64,000 nucleotides of DNA from Periplaneta americana (lineage: Eukaryota; Arthropoda; Insecta; Blattodea; Blattidae): the NCBI RefSeq assembly GCF_040183065.1, contig NC_091125.1:127207621-127271620 (forward strand), given 5' to 3'. Shown here in pieces: positions 1 to 9,740 of this stretch. Within the stretch, counting starts at the first letter, position 1. The number at the start of each line of letters is the position of its first letter. The position numbers and the translations under genes are program-made. The notes below the pieces were generated by a model, which saw only the letters and a list, made by a program, of their open reading frames with translations, did no database searches and was not told the DNA's origin.

Positions 1-392
1 ACTTTGCGCTATATTTTACAGCAACTGTGGGCTGGAAGCACTACGTTTTTACATGTTGACGTCGAACATCAAGTGGACTTTACTATTTCCTACTTTTGAT
101 CTTATCGAAGGAAAGATAAGTATTGTCTCTGAATATGGTTCCGGCACTTTATTTTATATGACCTAACTTTTGACTCGAGAAAGTTGAGACAAAGTGAAGT
201 TGAGCTGACATTCTTGAATACGGCATTAAGTATCCAGGAGCGTACAGATAATATAGAATTACGTACATAGAGACGTGTATCTTATTCCAAACTGTATCTA
301 AATCAGCACTTTTGTACAACTAAATTAATATTCCTCGATCACATTTAATATAATGTATATTTTTGTTAATGAAATGTCGTTTTAAGTTTCAG

Positions 393-2345
393 ATGACTTC
401 GTAATGAGTGGCAAAGGAGGAGTAGTATTTCAACAACCGCCGTAAGTAAAATAAATTACACATAGGTTTCGACAATTTAAATTAAACCAATTCATATTAC
501 ACTTCCTTAAAATTATATGTTGAGAATACTGCTATATAGAGTGTAACAAAATTATATGCCAAAACTTTAGGGAAACATTCCTCTCACGTAGAGTATTAAA
601 ATACGAGTATGTTATGTAACTGTGGGTCCGTAAATGCTTGATTTTCTTATTAGAGTTCCTTTTCTAAACCCTGCTTACATTGTATGATGCGCAAGCCATA
701 TTGATTTTTTGTGGTACGGTACATCGTCCCCACCACAACCACATGTGTGATTACTGAAGTTCGGGTAAAGTAGTTGTATCAGGATAGGATGTATAGCTGT
801 ATAGGATAGGACCTAGACTTGCTTCATACTCAGTAAACAGTACACGCCTTCCACTAGCTAAAACTCTACCTACTGGGAAGAGCGCTCCCCACCCCCTAGC
901 TAAAACATCAGTGAATGGACAGTACAGCCGATAGGAACTGAATATAGGTTCGTTCCAACAAGCGGTTCATGGATCAGTTCATGTACGGTTCCTGTACCAT
1001 CTTATGCGCATGCGCTAGTTGAGCATCTGCTATGGGATTGAAACTGGACTGGACGCTGTTGGAACGCTTTCGCGGATCGTTATGTACTAAATCCAGAGAT
1101 GCTATAACTGTGATCATCTTTGCTAAGAACGGGATGCTTAATTATTATCGTTTCGCAGCTAATTCTAATTGCAGAAAATAGAATTTCGATCATTTTCTAT
1201 AAAAAGATGACAAAAAATATGGAAGGCAAGAATTCCGATAATTGACTTCAATAGCTCTTTTTTTAATTATTAATGTATGTACGTTATTTATTATATTTTT
1301 AATCAAAGCTGCATGTTGAAATTGTAATTAAATGTTTCAATAACCAAATAATTTCCATTCCCTTTCTTTTTGGCGAAAATTTAAATTAAATCTCTAGTTT
1401 TATTATTCGTCTGTACTGTCACTTTTCATCTTTAACCTCAATGATGTGAACAGTCGATCATGTCTTTCTTCAGTATCCAGGAGACGTTGGTGAGCTTATG
1501 CGCATGCGCGTCTTGCGTACTCTTCCGTACATGCCTCAATCCACGGACTATTTTTGACCGTTCCGAACCCGTGTCAAAAGCTTGTTGGAACGCCCGACTG
1601 CAGTACATGTTTCCGGTTCAGGACTGGTTCGGATTGTGTTGGAACGCTTTTTTTGTATTGCGCATGCTCACAATGGTTACGGACGGTTCCTGACTGTTGT
1701 TGGAACGAACCTTATACATCGTCACTACTGTAGGCTGAGGGACACGCGAGAACTAGCTAATGTGTGTAAACAAAACGCACGGACCATGGATGCCTATCCC
1801 GATACAACTACTTTATCCGAACCTTAGTAATTACATTTTAACCAGAGGTAAACAAGAGCGTCTATATTTAATCAGACTGTTCTGGTGTGAAGTTGTTATG
1901 ATAGCATTCCACACTAACTACCTCGCGCTCTATCAAAGAAATAAAGTGTTTCCGAACTCATGTTCATATAACATAATTCCATCTACATGTGAGGAATGTG
2001 TCCCTAAAGTTTTGACACGCATTTTTGTTACACTCTTTATACTGTATGAAATTTCCCGTCTTACTTTTTTCGTCACATTCCGTTTCAATTACATTATTAT
2101 TTGCAATAAAAAATCTTCACACAAAAATGCATTTCAACTTATAATAACAAGATACTGTACGCCTATTATATTTTATCTTCGATATAGGCTTTAAAGGTAT
2201 CCATTTGTGTAAAAAAATAATTCTGTTTATTATTTTTAACATTTGTTTCAGCATAGCAAAACTAACCAGGAATAATCAAGATTGGATTTCTATGGTGGCT
2301 CTTTGTAACAGCCCATGCAACACTGGGGCGACTAAATCAGGTTAG
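393..2345 (+). CDS. Gene A, last two exons of a small protein (5' part outside window)
   Basis: Two exons are supported. Exon 393-441 follows a TTTCAG acceptor and ends at a GTAAGT donor; it enters in phase 1 (G|AT GAC) and leaves in phase 2. It encodes [15 protein letters not shown] plus split codons. Exon 2252-2345 follows TTTGTTTCAG and reads [18 protein letters not shown], then [12 protein letters not shown] and TAG. The same exon pair with the same phases exists in gene B (25845-25893 and 27711-27774), which is the main evidence. The last ten or so codons lie in a mitochondrial COX2 fragment read in a different frame. The first exons, presumably including the signal peptide, must lie left of the window. 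The function is not recognised. It could be a non-functional duplicate, though nothing in these two exons is broken. Confidence 0.65.
538..2037. mobile_element. Tc1/mariner-like non-autonomous element (copy 1)
   Basis: Terminal inverted repeats start AGAGTGTAACAAAATTATAT and end in the reverse complement near 2037 (TTTTTGTTACACTCT). The matching copy at 25989-27495 starts CAGGGTGTAACA and is flanked by TA on both sides, as expected for the superfamily. It sits in intron 3 of gene A and is split by the element at 946-1712. No transposase frame is visible; the native length without the insertion is about 0.73 kb. Confidence 0.7.
946..1712. mobile_element. PIF/Harbinger-like MITE with 3-bp TSD
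   Basis: The inverted termini read AGGTTCGTTCCAACA and TGTTGGAACGAACCT. The 3-bp direct repeat TAT lies at 943-945 and 1713-1715. The duplicate at about 27160 has the undisturbed site (GAATATACATCG), so the boundaries and the TSD are directly confirmed. Several TTGGAACG motifs recur inside. There is no convincing ORF. Family assignment rests on TSD length and terminus style. Confidence 0.8.
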
Positions 2346-2477
2346 ATTCTTAATTAATCGGCCCGGAGTTCTATATGGTCAATGCTCTGAAATTTGTGGA
2401 GCAAATCACAGATTTATACCTATCGTAATTGAAAGTATTTCAACAAATGGCTTTACTAACTGAATTCCAAAAATAAA
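2315..2477 (+). pseudogene. COX2: NUMT: 3' end of mitochondrial cytochrome c oxidase subunit II
   Basis: Reading from 2317 gives [20 protein letters not shown], then [20 protein letters not shown] and ISTNGFTN, followed by TGA (Trp in the invertebrate mitochondrial code) and IPKIN. This is the C-terminal part of COX2, including the Cys-X3-Cys and His of the CuA site (CSEICGANH). About 163 bp of mtDNA was integrated. It is absent from the matching position of the duplicate near 27770, so it arrived after the duplication or was lost there. In the nuclear frame of gene A its first 30 bases are coding. Confidence 0.9.
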
Positions 2478-2542
2478 TTAATCTATACAAGCTATGTAAG
2501 AACAGTTCTGATTAACAGCTTACTGTGATTGTGATATTAACT

Positions 2543-3718
2543 CAGTGATGTCAAAGCAAGCGCATTTTTCTGACCTTGACGTCGTGCGCGGGCATAAAGC
2601 GCTAAGTATTGAAAGAGGAAGGGTTGTGTATATGAATAAGCAGCCTGTTGGATTAAGAAAGCAGTGTGCACAAACTTCAAACGGAACGTGAAATTTTATA
2701 TCGTTATTTTTATATGACTGCTTTCTATTTGATATTATCTATATTGTCTGTAAAAGAAAAGCACTAATACCAATTTCTTAATATTGCGGTTGTGTTTTAA
2801 ATGTTAATAGCATAATAAAGAGTTAAGAAGGAATATTCACATAAATTCCATAGTAGTACAACTATACTGTACTAAGTGGATGAAACACATCATTCATAAA
2901 GAAAGTGATATCCCAAAAAAAGATATTGAGTATGACATGATAAGTTGGAATTGATATTGATGGTACCTTTAGCCTTACAAAAGTAATACATAAATTAATC
3001 AAAACAATATTACAGTACAAAGAAAAGTTACCCATGTACATGTTCTAAGTGTAACTAATATTCCATAAGAAAACTCTTATCGCATTATGCTTTTAAGGTG
3101 ATATTTGTGAGCAACTTCCTTCCTATCATCAGAATATTAAATTATTTTCTCGAAATGTGCTGAAGCTATAGAGCTGACATTTTTACAACACATAGGCACG
3201 TATCTTTTGCTTATGTTGTAACAGTAGTTGCTTTGTTAATTCATTTCCTTACGAACAATTTCCATGCGAATATTTTAAAAATTTTCAGTACACTATCTTC
3301 AGTAATCTACGTATTTACGGTATATTAGATTTACGAAAACACTCTGTAAGGCTGCTAAATAAATAGGCCTATACCTATCTGAAAATTTAACTATTCTATA
3401 AAAAAAGTTGAGAAAATATTTATTTTGAATAAAAAAATCAAACTTGTGAAAAATGAGCATTAAAATTAAAACTTACATTCTTATAATGCACTTATACTTC
3501 TCAGACAGATCTAAAAATTACCATGGAAAGAGTATTAATAAGTTTTCTTCCCTTTATCTATTGAATCAGTGCCGGTCATCCCTGAATATAACTGGACCAA
3601 GCGGCATATAAGGTATTACCTCTTTCGTCTGTCTCCTTCCTTTCCGCTGTAAGGCGCTCAAGCTCTCCTGAGCTCTAAATCGCACGTTTGCTCCTATGGG
3701 CATCAATTGACATGACTG
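2543..3718. mobile_element. hAT non-autonomous transposon with 8-bp TSD
   Basis: The termini are CAGTGATGTCAAAG and TTGACATGACTG (inverted, one mismatch over 12). The flanks are TATTAACT (2535-2542) and TATTAATT (3719-3726), an 8-bp TSD with one difference, as hAT elements make. The duplicate near 27820 shows the empty site (ATATTAACTCATG). The element is 1176 bp long with no usable ORF, so it depends on a transposase supplied elsewhere. Confidence 0.85.
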
Positions 3719-3857
3719 TATTAATTCATATAAATTATGTTGTCAATGAATGTAACTATATAATATACGCCATGTCATAAATGAAACCAAGAAATGATAG
3801 TGTTATATCATATAAAAGTAAATGTTTTCAATATTTTCGTTACATTTTGCTGTTGCA

Positions 3858-4263
3858 CAGTAGTGGCAAAAAAAAAAAAAAAAAAAAAAAACCGGACCGA
3901 CCCTTGTAGCTGATTTCAGAGTCTTGTTCACTCACAGCACGATAAACTGGTAACTAAGACTTTCGTGGTTCGAATCCTGCCTGGGAAGGAAACATTTTTT
4001 TGTCCCTTATTCAAATTTATTCCCAATACTTTTCGATTGCAGCGATATTTTACTACTTAATTAACTTATTATTCCCAGTACATGAATTTTACCAGCAATC
4101 GAAAAGTATTGGGAATAAACTTGAATATGGAACAAAAAATAGTTTCCTTCCCAGGCAGGATTCGAACCTCGAAAGTCTTAATTACCAGTCTATCGTGCTC
4201 TGGAGTGAACAAGACTCTGAAATCAGCTACAAGGGTCGGTCCGGTTTTTTTTTGCCACTACTG
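3858..4263. mobile_element. Palindromic fold-back element with tRNA-like arms (copy 1)
   Basis: Two arms of about 150 bp form an almost complete palindrome. The outer ends are CAGTAGTGGCAAAAA and TTTTTGCCACTACTG, with TA to the right (CA to the left here; TA on both sides in the second copy). Each arm contains a tRNA-like segment with an A-box-like TAGCTGATTTCAGAGTC and a B box GGTTCGAATCC. It appears to be a Tc1/mariner-type MITE whose arms carry SINE-derived sequence. An identical arrangement lies at 27962-28351. Confidence 0.8.
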
Positions 4264-4327
4264 TACTCCATTTGATAATTATTTCCAATTTTTATTTATG
4301 AACTACTAGAGTCAGGTACTTTCCAAA

Positions 4328-4331
<4 letters not shown>

Positions 4332-4367
<36 letters not shown>

Positions 4368-4697
4368 TTTTATTTGAAAAATAATAATGGTACACTTTTG
4401 GTTGACGCTCCCGATGAAGCAAAAGCATGTGACCGGGAGTGGAGTATTACATTGAATAATTAAAAAGTAATATTACAAGTTTAAGCCTACACTAAAATAA
4501 TTATTTAATTGTTTAATTTAAATACTCAAATGTAAGTAAACAAAAGTAAAGTGAAAAATACCAAACTAATAATACAAGAAATACAATGAAATTATATCAA
4601 ATACACGGAAGAGTAGGTTAACTAGAAAGTATAAGAAGCGCTGGCCCCTTTAAATAATAATAAAGTAAAATGAAAAAGTATTAAATAATACAATTGT
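4332..4697 (-). mobile_element. LINE 3' end, minus strand, with (ATT)n tail
   Basis: Read on the minus strand, the segment ends CAAATAAAAATT(ATT)n, the usual 3' form of a non-LTR element with a trinucleotide tail. The body contains the short inverted pair GCTCCCG/CGGGAG. The same sequence, with a much longer (AAT) tract, is at 28421-28812. No coding sequence remains. Confidence 0.6.
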
Positions 4698-5325
4698 AAA
4701 ATAAATACAAAATATAATGCAATAATATAGTGGTTAATATATTATATACATAAATTATATTTTATTTTCATTTCATTTATTGAATTTTGAAAGATTTCTA
4801 ACATAAAAATATTTATTTTAATTTAATTTAATGTTGGTAGTAGTGACTGAGGAGATAAGATTGCCATAAAGCAGCTCTGTGTTTTCATACTCATATTTAA
4901 CACAATTCTCATATATATATTCATAGCATCATATTTAAAGATACTTAAAATACTCACTAATCATTTGATATATAAATCATAAATTCATAACATCCATTTT
5001 CCACGCAATTTTGTAATAATATACTTCGCATTTCATACACAACATAAATCGCCATATTGTAAACAGTTAACCTCAAATCAACACTTTGGTCACTATTCCC
5101 GACCTTTTCTTCTTTTAACTTGAGTAATTCTTAACTCATAAGTTGACTAATTTTAAGGCTCTTTGTTATTTGTAAAGTTGAAATATTTAATTGATACATA
5201 AGTAGGCTTAATTGTAACACTAATATAGAACGTGTTTACATATTTTAACAAGGACTAGGCTAAATTATTAATAGCACATTTCAATATAAATACTATTGTT
5301 GGTTAAGAAATTGCGTGTGTTAAAT

Positions 5326-5654
5326 AACATAAATAGTGAAGTTGCATCAAGACTGAAATATAAGTGCAGTGAAGTGACGTATCGTGTAGATTAACGTCGA
5401 CAAGTGTTGTACCGGATAGTGAAGTGATAAAGTGTAGTGTTGGTCCATTGAAATATTGTAGTGTGGTGATACTTCAAAGTAGAAATAATTTAAAACATAA
5501 ATAGTGAAGTTTCATCTAGACCGAAATATAAGTGCAGTGACGTGTCGTGTAGTTTCAACGTCGAAAAGTGCGGTATAGTGAAGTGATAAAGTGTAGTGTT
5601 GGCCTATTGAAATATTATAGTGTGGTGATACTAAAGGGTAGAAATAACCTAAAA
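5326..5654 (+). repeat. Tandem pair of about 165-bp monomers in LINE 5' UTR
   Basis: The segment starting AACATAAATAGTGAAGTT at about 5327 recurs at about 5494, and each copy continues through AGTGAAGTGATAAAGTGTAG to GTGTGGTGATACT. The two copies differ by scattered substitutions and small indels. Tandem 5' monomers act as promoters in some LINEs (mouse L1); that role here is inference. Confidence 0.8.
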
Positions 5655-5727
5655 CTAATATACGTAAGTACATTAAATTGAAAAGTGAGTGAAATTGAAT
5701 TTGTAAATAAGGTACAGTATATACATA

Positions 5728-6786
5728 ATGTGTGCTATGGCTGCTCTGTCTGGAAACTGTCGTAGTTGTAGAAGGATTGTAGTGAAAGGATTGGTATGTA
5801 ATAATTGTAATTTCTGTTTTCATTGGAAATGTATAGATATAGATCCTGATAATTTTGTTGACAAAGGTAGTTGGGAATGTAGTGATTGTATATATGATAG
5901 AAAGATGCGCGATCAACTGGAGAGAATCAGAGCCCTAGAATTGGAATTAGATGAGGCAAAGTGTGAAATTAATAAATTGAGAGCTTTGAAGGATAGCATT
6001 AGTGTTTCGAATAAAGAGAGATCTCAGACTTGGATGAAACCGAAGAATTCCAAATCTAGGAGTAGACGTTTCTCTGCGGATGATGCTGCATCAATCAAAC
6101 TGACCAACAAATTCAGTGCTCTTCAAGCAATGAATGTTGATCAGGAGAACTCAGACCCAGTATCGACACTAGTAAAGGTAAGTCAGAAAACAGATAAGGT
6201 TAATGATTGTAGGAGTAAAGTATTGATTTTAGGAAGCAGCCATGCAAGAGGTATTTCCTCACTTTTGAAGTCGAAACTGGGCGATGAGTTTGAAGTATCT
6301 AGTGTATGTAAGCCTAATGCTCCTCTCAAGAATGTTGTTGAGGATATGATGAAATTGAGTTCAGAATTTTCTAAGAGGGATCATGTAGTTATAGTGGGTG
6401 GGCCAGGTAATAGTATAGATAACGATTGTAACTATTCTATTGAGAAAGATGTCAACAACATAATTGAGATGAGCAGCCATACCAATGTGGGATTTCTCAG
6501 TCTTTTCAGCAGGCACGACAAGCCGTATCTTCACAGGAGGGTGCGGAGCGTGAATATGCGGCTTGAGCGGGCTCTGATGAGACCTGGGGCATCACACATT
6601 GGTTTGATAGATGTAAGCCCTATAAGAAGGTATGAATATACGTCACATGGCCTGCATCTGAATGGTAGAGGCAAGGAGCACCTTTCGGTTCTTATTGCTA
6701 ATAGCATCAGAGGCAGCCATGTTAAAAAGCAGAGTTGTAATATTCCTGTGTTAGTTAATGCTAGGGCTTCTCCTTTTTTAGGTTAA
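5728..6786 (+). CDS. LINE ORF1: PHD-finger and SGNH esterase-like protein
   Basis: 352 residues starting at an ATG. Residues about 10-55 form a Cys/His-rich finger of PHD type (CRSC, CNNCNFCFHWKC, WECSDC). Residues 62-90 are predicted coiled coil (RIRALELELDEAKCEINKL). From about 165 to the end is an SGNH-hydrolase-like fold with GSSHARG (nucleophile Ser in block I), a VGGPGNS segment corresponding to the GxND block, and HLNGRGKEHL at the position of the catalytic His block. In CR1-like LINEs ORF1 is an RNA-binding accessory protein; its esterase activity is of unclear role. The frame ends in SPFLG* over a slippery heptamer, 20 bases before the annotated start of ORF2. Confidence 0.9.
   Translation: MCAMAALSGNCRSCRRIVVKGLVCNNCNFCFHWKCIDIDPDNFVDKGSWECSDCIYDRKMRDQLERIRALELELDEAKCEINKLRALKDSISVSNKERSQTWMKPKNSKSRSRRFSADDAASIKLTNKFSALQAMNVDQENSDPVSTLVKVSQKTDKVNDCRSKVLILGSSHARGISSLLKSKLGDEFEVSSVCKPNAPLKNVVEDMMKLSSEFSKRDHVVIVGGPGNSIDNDCNYSIEKDVNNIIEMSSHTNVGFLSLFSRHDKPYLHRRVRSVNMRLERALMRPGASHIGLIDVSPIRRYEYTSHGLHLNGRGKEHLSVLIANSIRGSHVKKQSCNIPVLVNARASPFLG
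6774..6780 (+). promoter_or_regulatory. Candidate -1 ribosomal frameshift site T TTT TTA
   Basis: In the ORF1 frame the codons are CCT TTT TTA GGT TAA, giving the heptamer T TTT TTA in the X XXY YYZ register. The -1 frame continues AGG TTA AAC directly into ORF2, whose frame is open from 6765. A short hairpin (CACC GGTAA GGTG, 6793-6805) lies about a dozen bases downstream. The first in-frame ATG of ORF2 lies well inside the endonuclease domain, so a conventional start would lose its N-terminus. Confidence 0.5.
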
Positions 6787-6806
6787 ACCTCCCACCGGTA
6801 AGGTGT

Positions 6807-9740
6807 TTGAAACAAGTTCAACTAAATTGTAAATGCTCTGATGTTTCTAGTAATGAACACAGTAACTTCACTATTTTCCATCAAAATATTAGGGGATTAA
6901 AACAAAAAACTGATGAATTGATCACTTCTTTAGCAACTCAAAAGCATAAACCTCAGATATTATGTATAACTGAACATCACATGAAGCAACAGGAAATACT
7001 ACAACTGTCTTTACATGGATATGTATTAGGTTCCCATTTCTGTAGACATGTCTTCCAAAAAGGGGGTGCCTGTATTTTTATCAGAGAGGATCTATTATTT
7101 AGTAAAATTGATATATCTGATTTTTGCCTTGAACAAGATATTGAAATCTGTGGAATACAAATTGGTTATGAGATATCAAATTTAATTATCTTATGTGTTT
7201 ATAGGGCGCCAATGGGAGATTATAAGAAATTTACAACTAACTTAGATTCATTATTGAAAAGACTTTATAAACCACATACCGAATTTGTAATCTGTGGTGA
7301 CATAAACATAGATTATCTATCAGAAAGCTCACGTAAAAGAAAATTAAACTCACTTCTTGAAACTTATAATCTTAGTCACACAGTAAGTTTTCCAACCAGA
7401 ACACAAGCTGGAAGTAGTACTGCCATTGATAATATATTTATAGATAAAAGTAGATTGAATTCCTATTCAACAGTACCATTAGTCAATGGCCTGTCTGATC
7501 ACGATGCACAAATTCTAAGTGTTTTCAATATGAGTGAAAAATTCCAAAGTGTTAATCTAAAAATAAAAAAAAGGATTATAAATGCTGAATCTCTTCATCA
7601 TTTAAATACATGTCTACAAAATGAATCTTGGGAAAATGTATATAGTACCGATACCATTGATATTAATACTAAATTTAATGCATTTTTCACTACATTTACG
7701 AATTATTTCAATGAATGTTTTCCAGTCAAGGTGGTGAAAAAATGTAAAAGTAAAAACACGTGGATAACTCAGGGAATTAAAATATCATGTGCTAGAAAAA
7801 GGAATCTATATTTAATGAGTAGGAATAGTGATGATCCTCATGTTCTTAATTACTACAAGAATTACTGTAAAACTTTGACAAAAGTTATAAAAGATGCAAA
7901 GAAAATGTATCTGAATGAAAAAATACAAAATTCAGATAATAAGATTAAAACTATTTGGGATATTATTAAAAATGAAACTAATCGATATTCAAAGAGTGAA
8001 AATATTACTTGCATTAAAATCAATGATAGTAAAATAGATAACCCAAAATCAATTGCAAATCATTTTAACGACTTCTATATAAATATTATTCAGAACTTAA
8101 ACATTCAAGATTGTGCAGAAGATGCTGCACTTGGTTACCTAACTGATGCATTTAACACTGAGTTTTTAGGTCTCAAATTTATTCCCACTACCGCAGCAGA
8201 AATCATGCATGTGATAAAACAACTAAAAACAAAATATTCCTCTGGATATGATGAAATTCCAAGTAAAGTTCTGAAAGCTTGTTCTGAAATATTATCCCCT
8301 CCGTTAAGCTATCTATGCAATTTGTCAATGCAATGTGGTATTTTTCCAGAAAGACTCAAATATTCAATAGTAAAACCAATATACAAAAAGGGAGATAAAT
8401 GTACTATTGCTAATTACAGACCCATATCATTATTAACAACATTTTCAAAAGTGTTTGAGAAAGTTATGTATAATAGATTATATCATTACCTGGAGTCCAA
8501 CAATATATTAGTTTTAGAACAGTTTGGATTTAGAAAACAAAAATCGACAGAGAATGCTGCTTTTAGTTTGGTGGATGAAATACTAAATTCATTAAATTCG
8601 AAACTACATGTAGGTGGGATTTTTTGTGACTTGGCTAAAGCATTTGATTGTGTAGACCATAGTATATTAGTAAAAAAATTGAAGTTTTATGGCATTAAAG
8701 ATGAGATGTTGGGTTGGTTTACATCGTACTTATCAAATAGAAAACAAAAAGTAGAAATAAATGTACCAAATAGTCATAAAGTTACTTATTCAGAATTTAG
8801 AAATATTAAACATGGTGTTCCGCAGGGGTCAATTTTAGGTCCATTGTTGTTTCTAGTTTATATTAATGATTTAGCCTTGACCATAAACAATTCATCCCAT
8901 GTAATTTTATTTGCAGATGATACAAGTGTAATTATTTCAAGCAAACAATACGATCATTTTATAAACACTTCTAATACAGTGCTGAATCTAATGAATGAAT
9001 GGTTCCATGCAAATAAACTAGCACTTAATGTTGATAAAACCAGTGCAGTCAAATTTAGTACACACAATAGTGCTCAGGTTTCCTACAGTATTCGATTAAA
9101 TGGAACTCATCTCAAAGAATCTATAAGCACAAAGTTTCTTGGTTTAGAATTGGATAATCACTTGAACTGGAAAACGCATATAGAATGTATTACTCGTAAA
9201 TTGAGCTCTGCCTGTTATGCATTAAGATCCTTATCTACTATTGGTGATATAAACTTACTTAAAATGTCATACTTTGCATATTTTCACTCTGTAATGAAAT
9301 ATGGATTAATACTCTGGGGTAACTCGTCTGAAGCTAAACACGTTTTTGTTTTACAAAAGAAAGCTATAAGAATAATGGCCGGTGTGCATAAAAGGACCTC
9401 ATGTAAAAATATTTTCCGAAACTTAGAAATCTTGACTTTACCTTGTGAATACATTCTTTCCCTAATGATGCTGTATATTAAGAACCAAGATAAATTCAGT
9501 ACTAATGAAGACATTCATCATTTTAATACAAGACATAAATCAGATCTTCATCTACCCTCTGTTAGTCTAAGCTGTTTTAAAAAAGGAGTTCGCTATTCAT
9601 GTATAACAGTCTTCAATGCACTGCCTAATTATCTTAAAGATTTGAAGAACAACGAGAAAAGGTTCAGAAAAGAATTAACCAAATTTCTACATACTCATAC
9701 CTTCTACACAATTGATGAATTGTTTATGCTTGTGAATTGA
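6807..9740 (+). CDS. LINE ORF2: endonuclease/reverse transcriptase
   Basis: 977 residues from a TTG codon; the frame is open from 6765 with no ATG before the endonuclease. Residues about 20-240 are an APE-type endonuclease (FHQNIRGLKQK, ITEHH, VICGDINID, SDHDAQIL with the catalytic SDH). Residues about 450-760 are the reverse transcriptase, with NYRPISLL, FCDLAKAFDCVDH, HGVPQGSILGP and the catalytic FADD box. The C-terminal region has the YGLILWGNS and IMAGV motifs typical of the CR1/Jockey superclade. It nicks target DNA and reverse transcribes its own RNA. The frame is intact. The last codons (DELFMLVN*) fall in the first unit of the tandem repeat that fills the 3' UTR. Confidence 0.95.
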   Translation: MKQVQLNCKCSDVSSNEHSNFTIFHQNIRGLKQKTDELITSLATQKHKPQILCITEHHMKQQEILQLSLHGYVLGSHFCRHVFQKGGACIFIREDLLFSKIDISDFCLEQDIEICGIQIGYEISNLIILCVYRAPMGDYKKFTTNLDSLLKRLYKPHTEFVICGDINIDYLSESSRKRKLNSLLETYNLSHTVSFPTRTQAGSSTAIDNIFIDKSRLNSYSTVPLVNGLSDHDAQILSVFNMSEKFQSVNLKIKKRIINAESLHHLNTCLQNESWENVYSTDTIDINTKFNAFFTTFTNYFNECFPVKVVKKCKSKNTWITQGIKISCARKRNLYLMSRNSDDPHVLNYYKNYCKTLTKVIKDAKKMYLNEKIQNSDNKIKTIWDIIKNETNRYSKSENITCIKINDSKIDNPKSIANHFNDFYINIIQNLNIQDCAEDAALGYLTDAFNTEFLGLKFIPTTAAEIMHVIKQLKTKYSSGYDEIPSKVLKACSEILSPPLSYLCNLSMQCGIFPERLKYSIVKPIYKKGDKCTIANYRPISLLTTFSKVFEKVMYNRLYHYLESNNILVLEQFGFRKQKSTENAAFSLVDEILNSLNSKLHVGGIFCDLAKAFDCVDHSILVKKLKFYGIKDEMLGWFTSYLSNRKQKVEINVPNSHKVTYSEFRNIKHGVPQGSILGPLLFLVYINDLALTINNSSHVILFADDTSVIISSKQYDHFINTSNTVLNLMNEWFHANKLALNVDKTSAVKFSTHNSAQVSYSIRLNGTHLKESISTKFLGLELDNHLNWKTHIECITRKLSSACYALRSLSTIGDINLLKMSYFAYFHSVMKYGLILWGNSSEAKHVFVLQKKAIRIMAGVHKRTSCKNIFRNLEILTLPCEYILSLMMLYIKNQDKFSTNEDIHHFNTRHKSDLHLPSVSLSCFKKGVRYSCITVFNALPNYLKDLKNNEKRFRKELTKFLHTHTFYTIDELFMLVN

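Larger units (their letters stand above)
1..4697 (+). repeat. Segmental duplication, copy 1
   Basis: This block is repeated in direct orientation at about 25466-28812. Both copies carry the same mini-exon, terminal exon, intron-3 transposon, palindromic tRNA-armed element and (AAT)n-tailed LINE end, in the same order. Identity looks high but interrupted. Copy 1 also has a Harbinger-like element (946-1712), a COX2 fragment (2315-2477) and a hAT element (2543-3718) that copy 2 lacks. Similarity ends near 4697, where the two copies run into different sequence. The block holds the 3' part of gene A. Confidence 0.9.

Noticed and set aside
1460-2194. Overlapping plus-strand frames of up to 144 codons
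   Set aside because: They cross the Harbinger-like element and the intron-3 transposon terminus. A similar frame appears in the duplicate only because the repeat is the same.
5512-5916. A 134-residue minus-strand protein
   Set aside because: It overlaps LINE ORF1 and the 5' UTR monomers in antisense and shows no domain.
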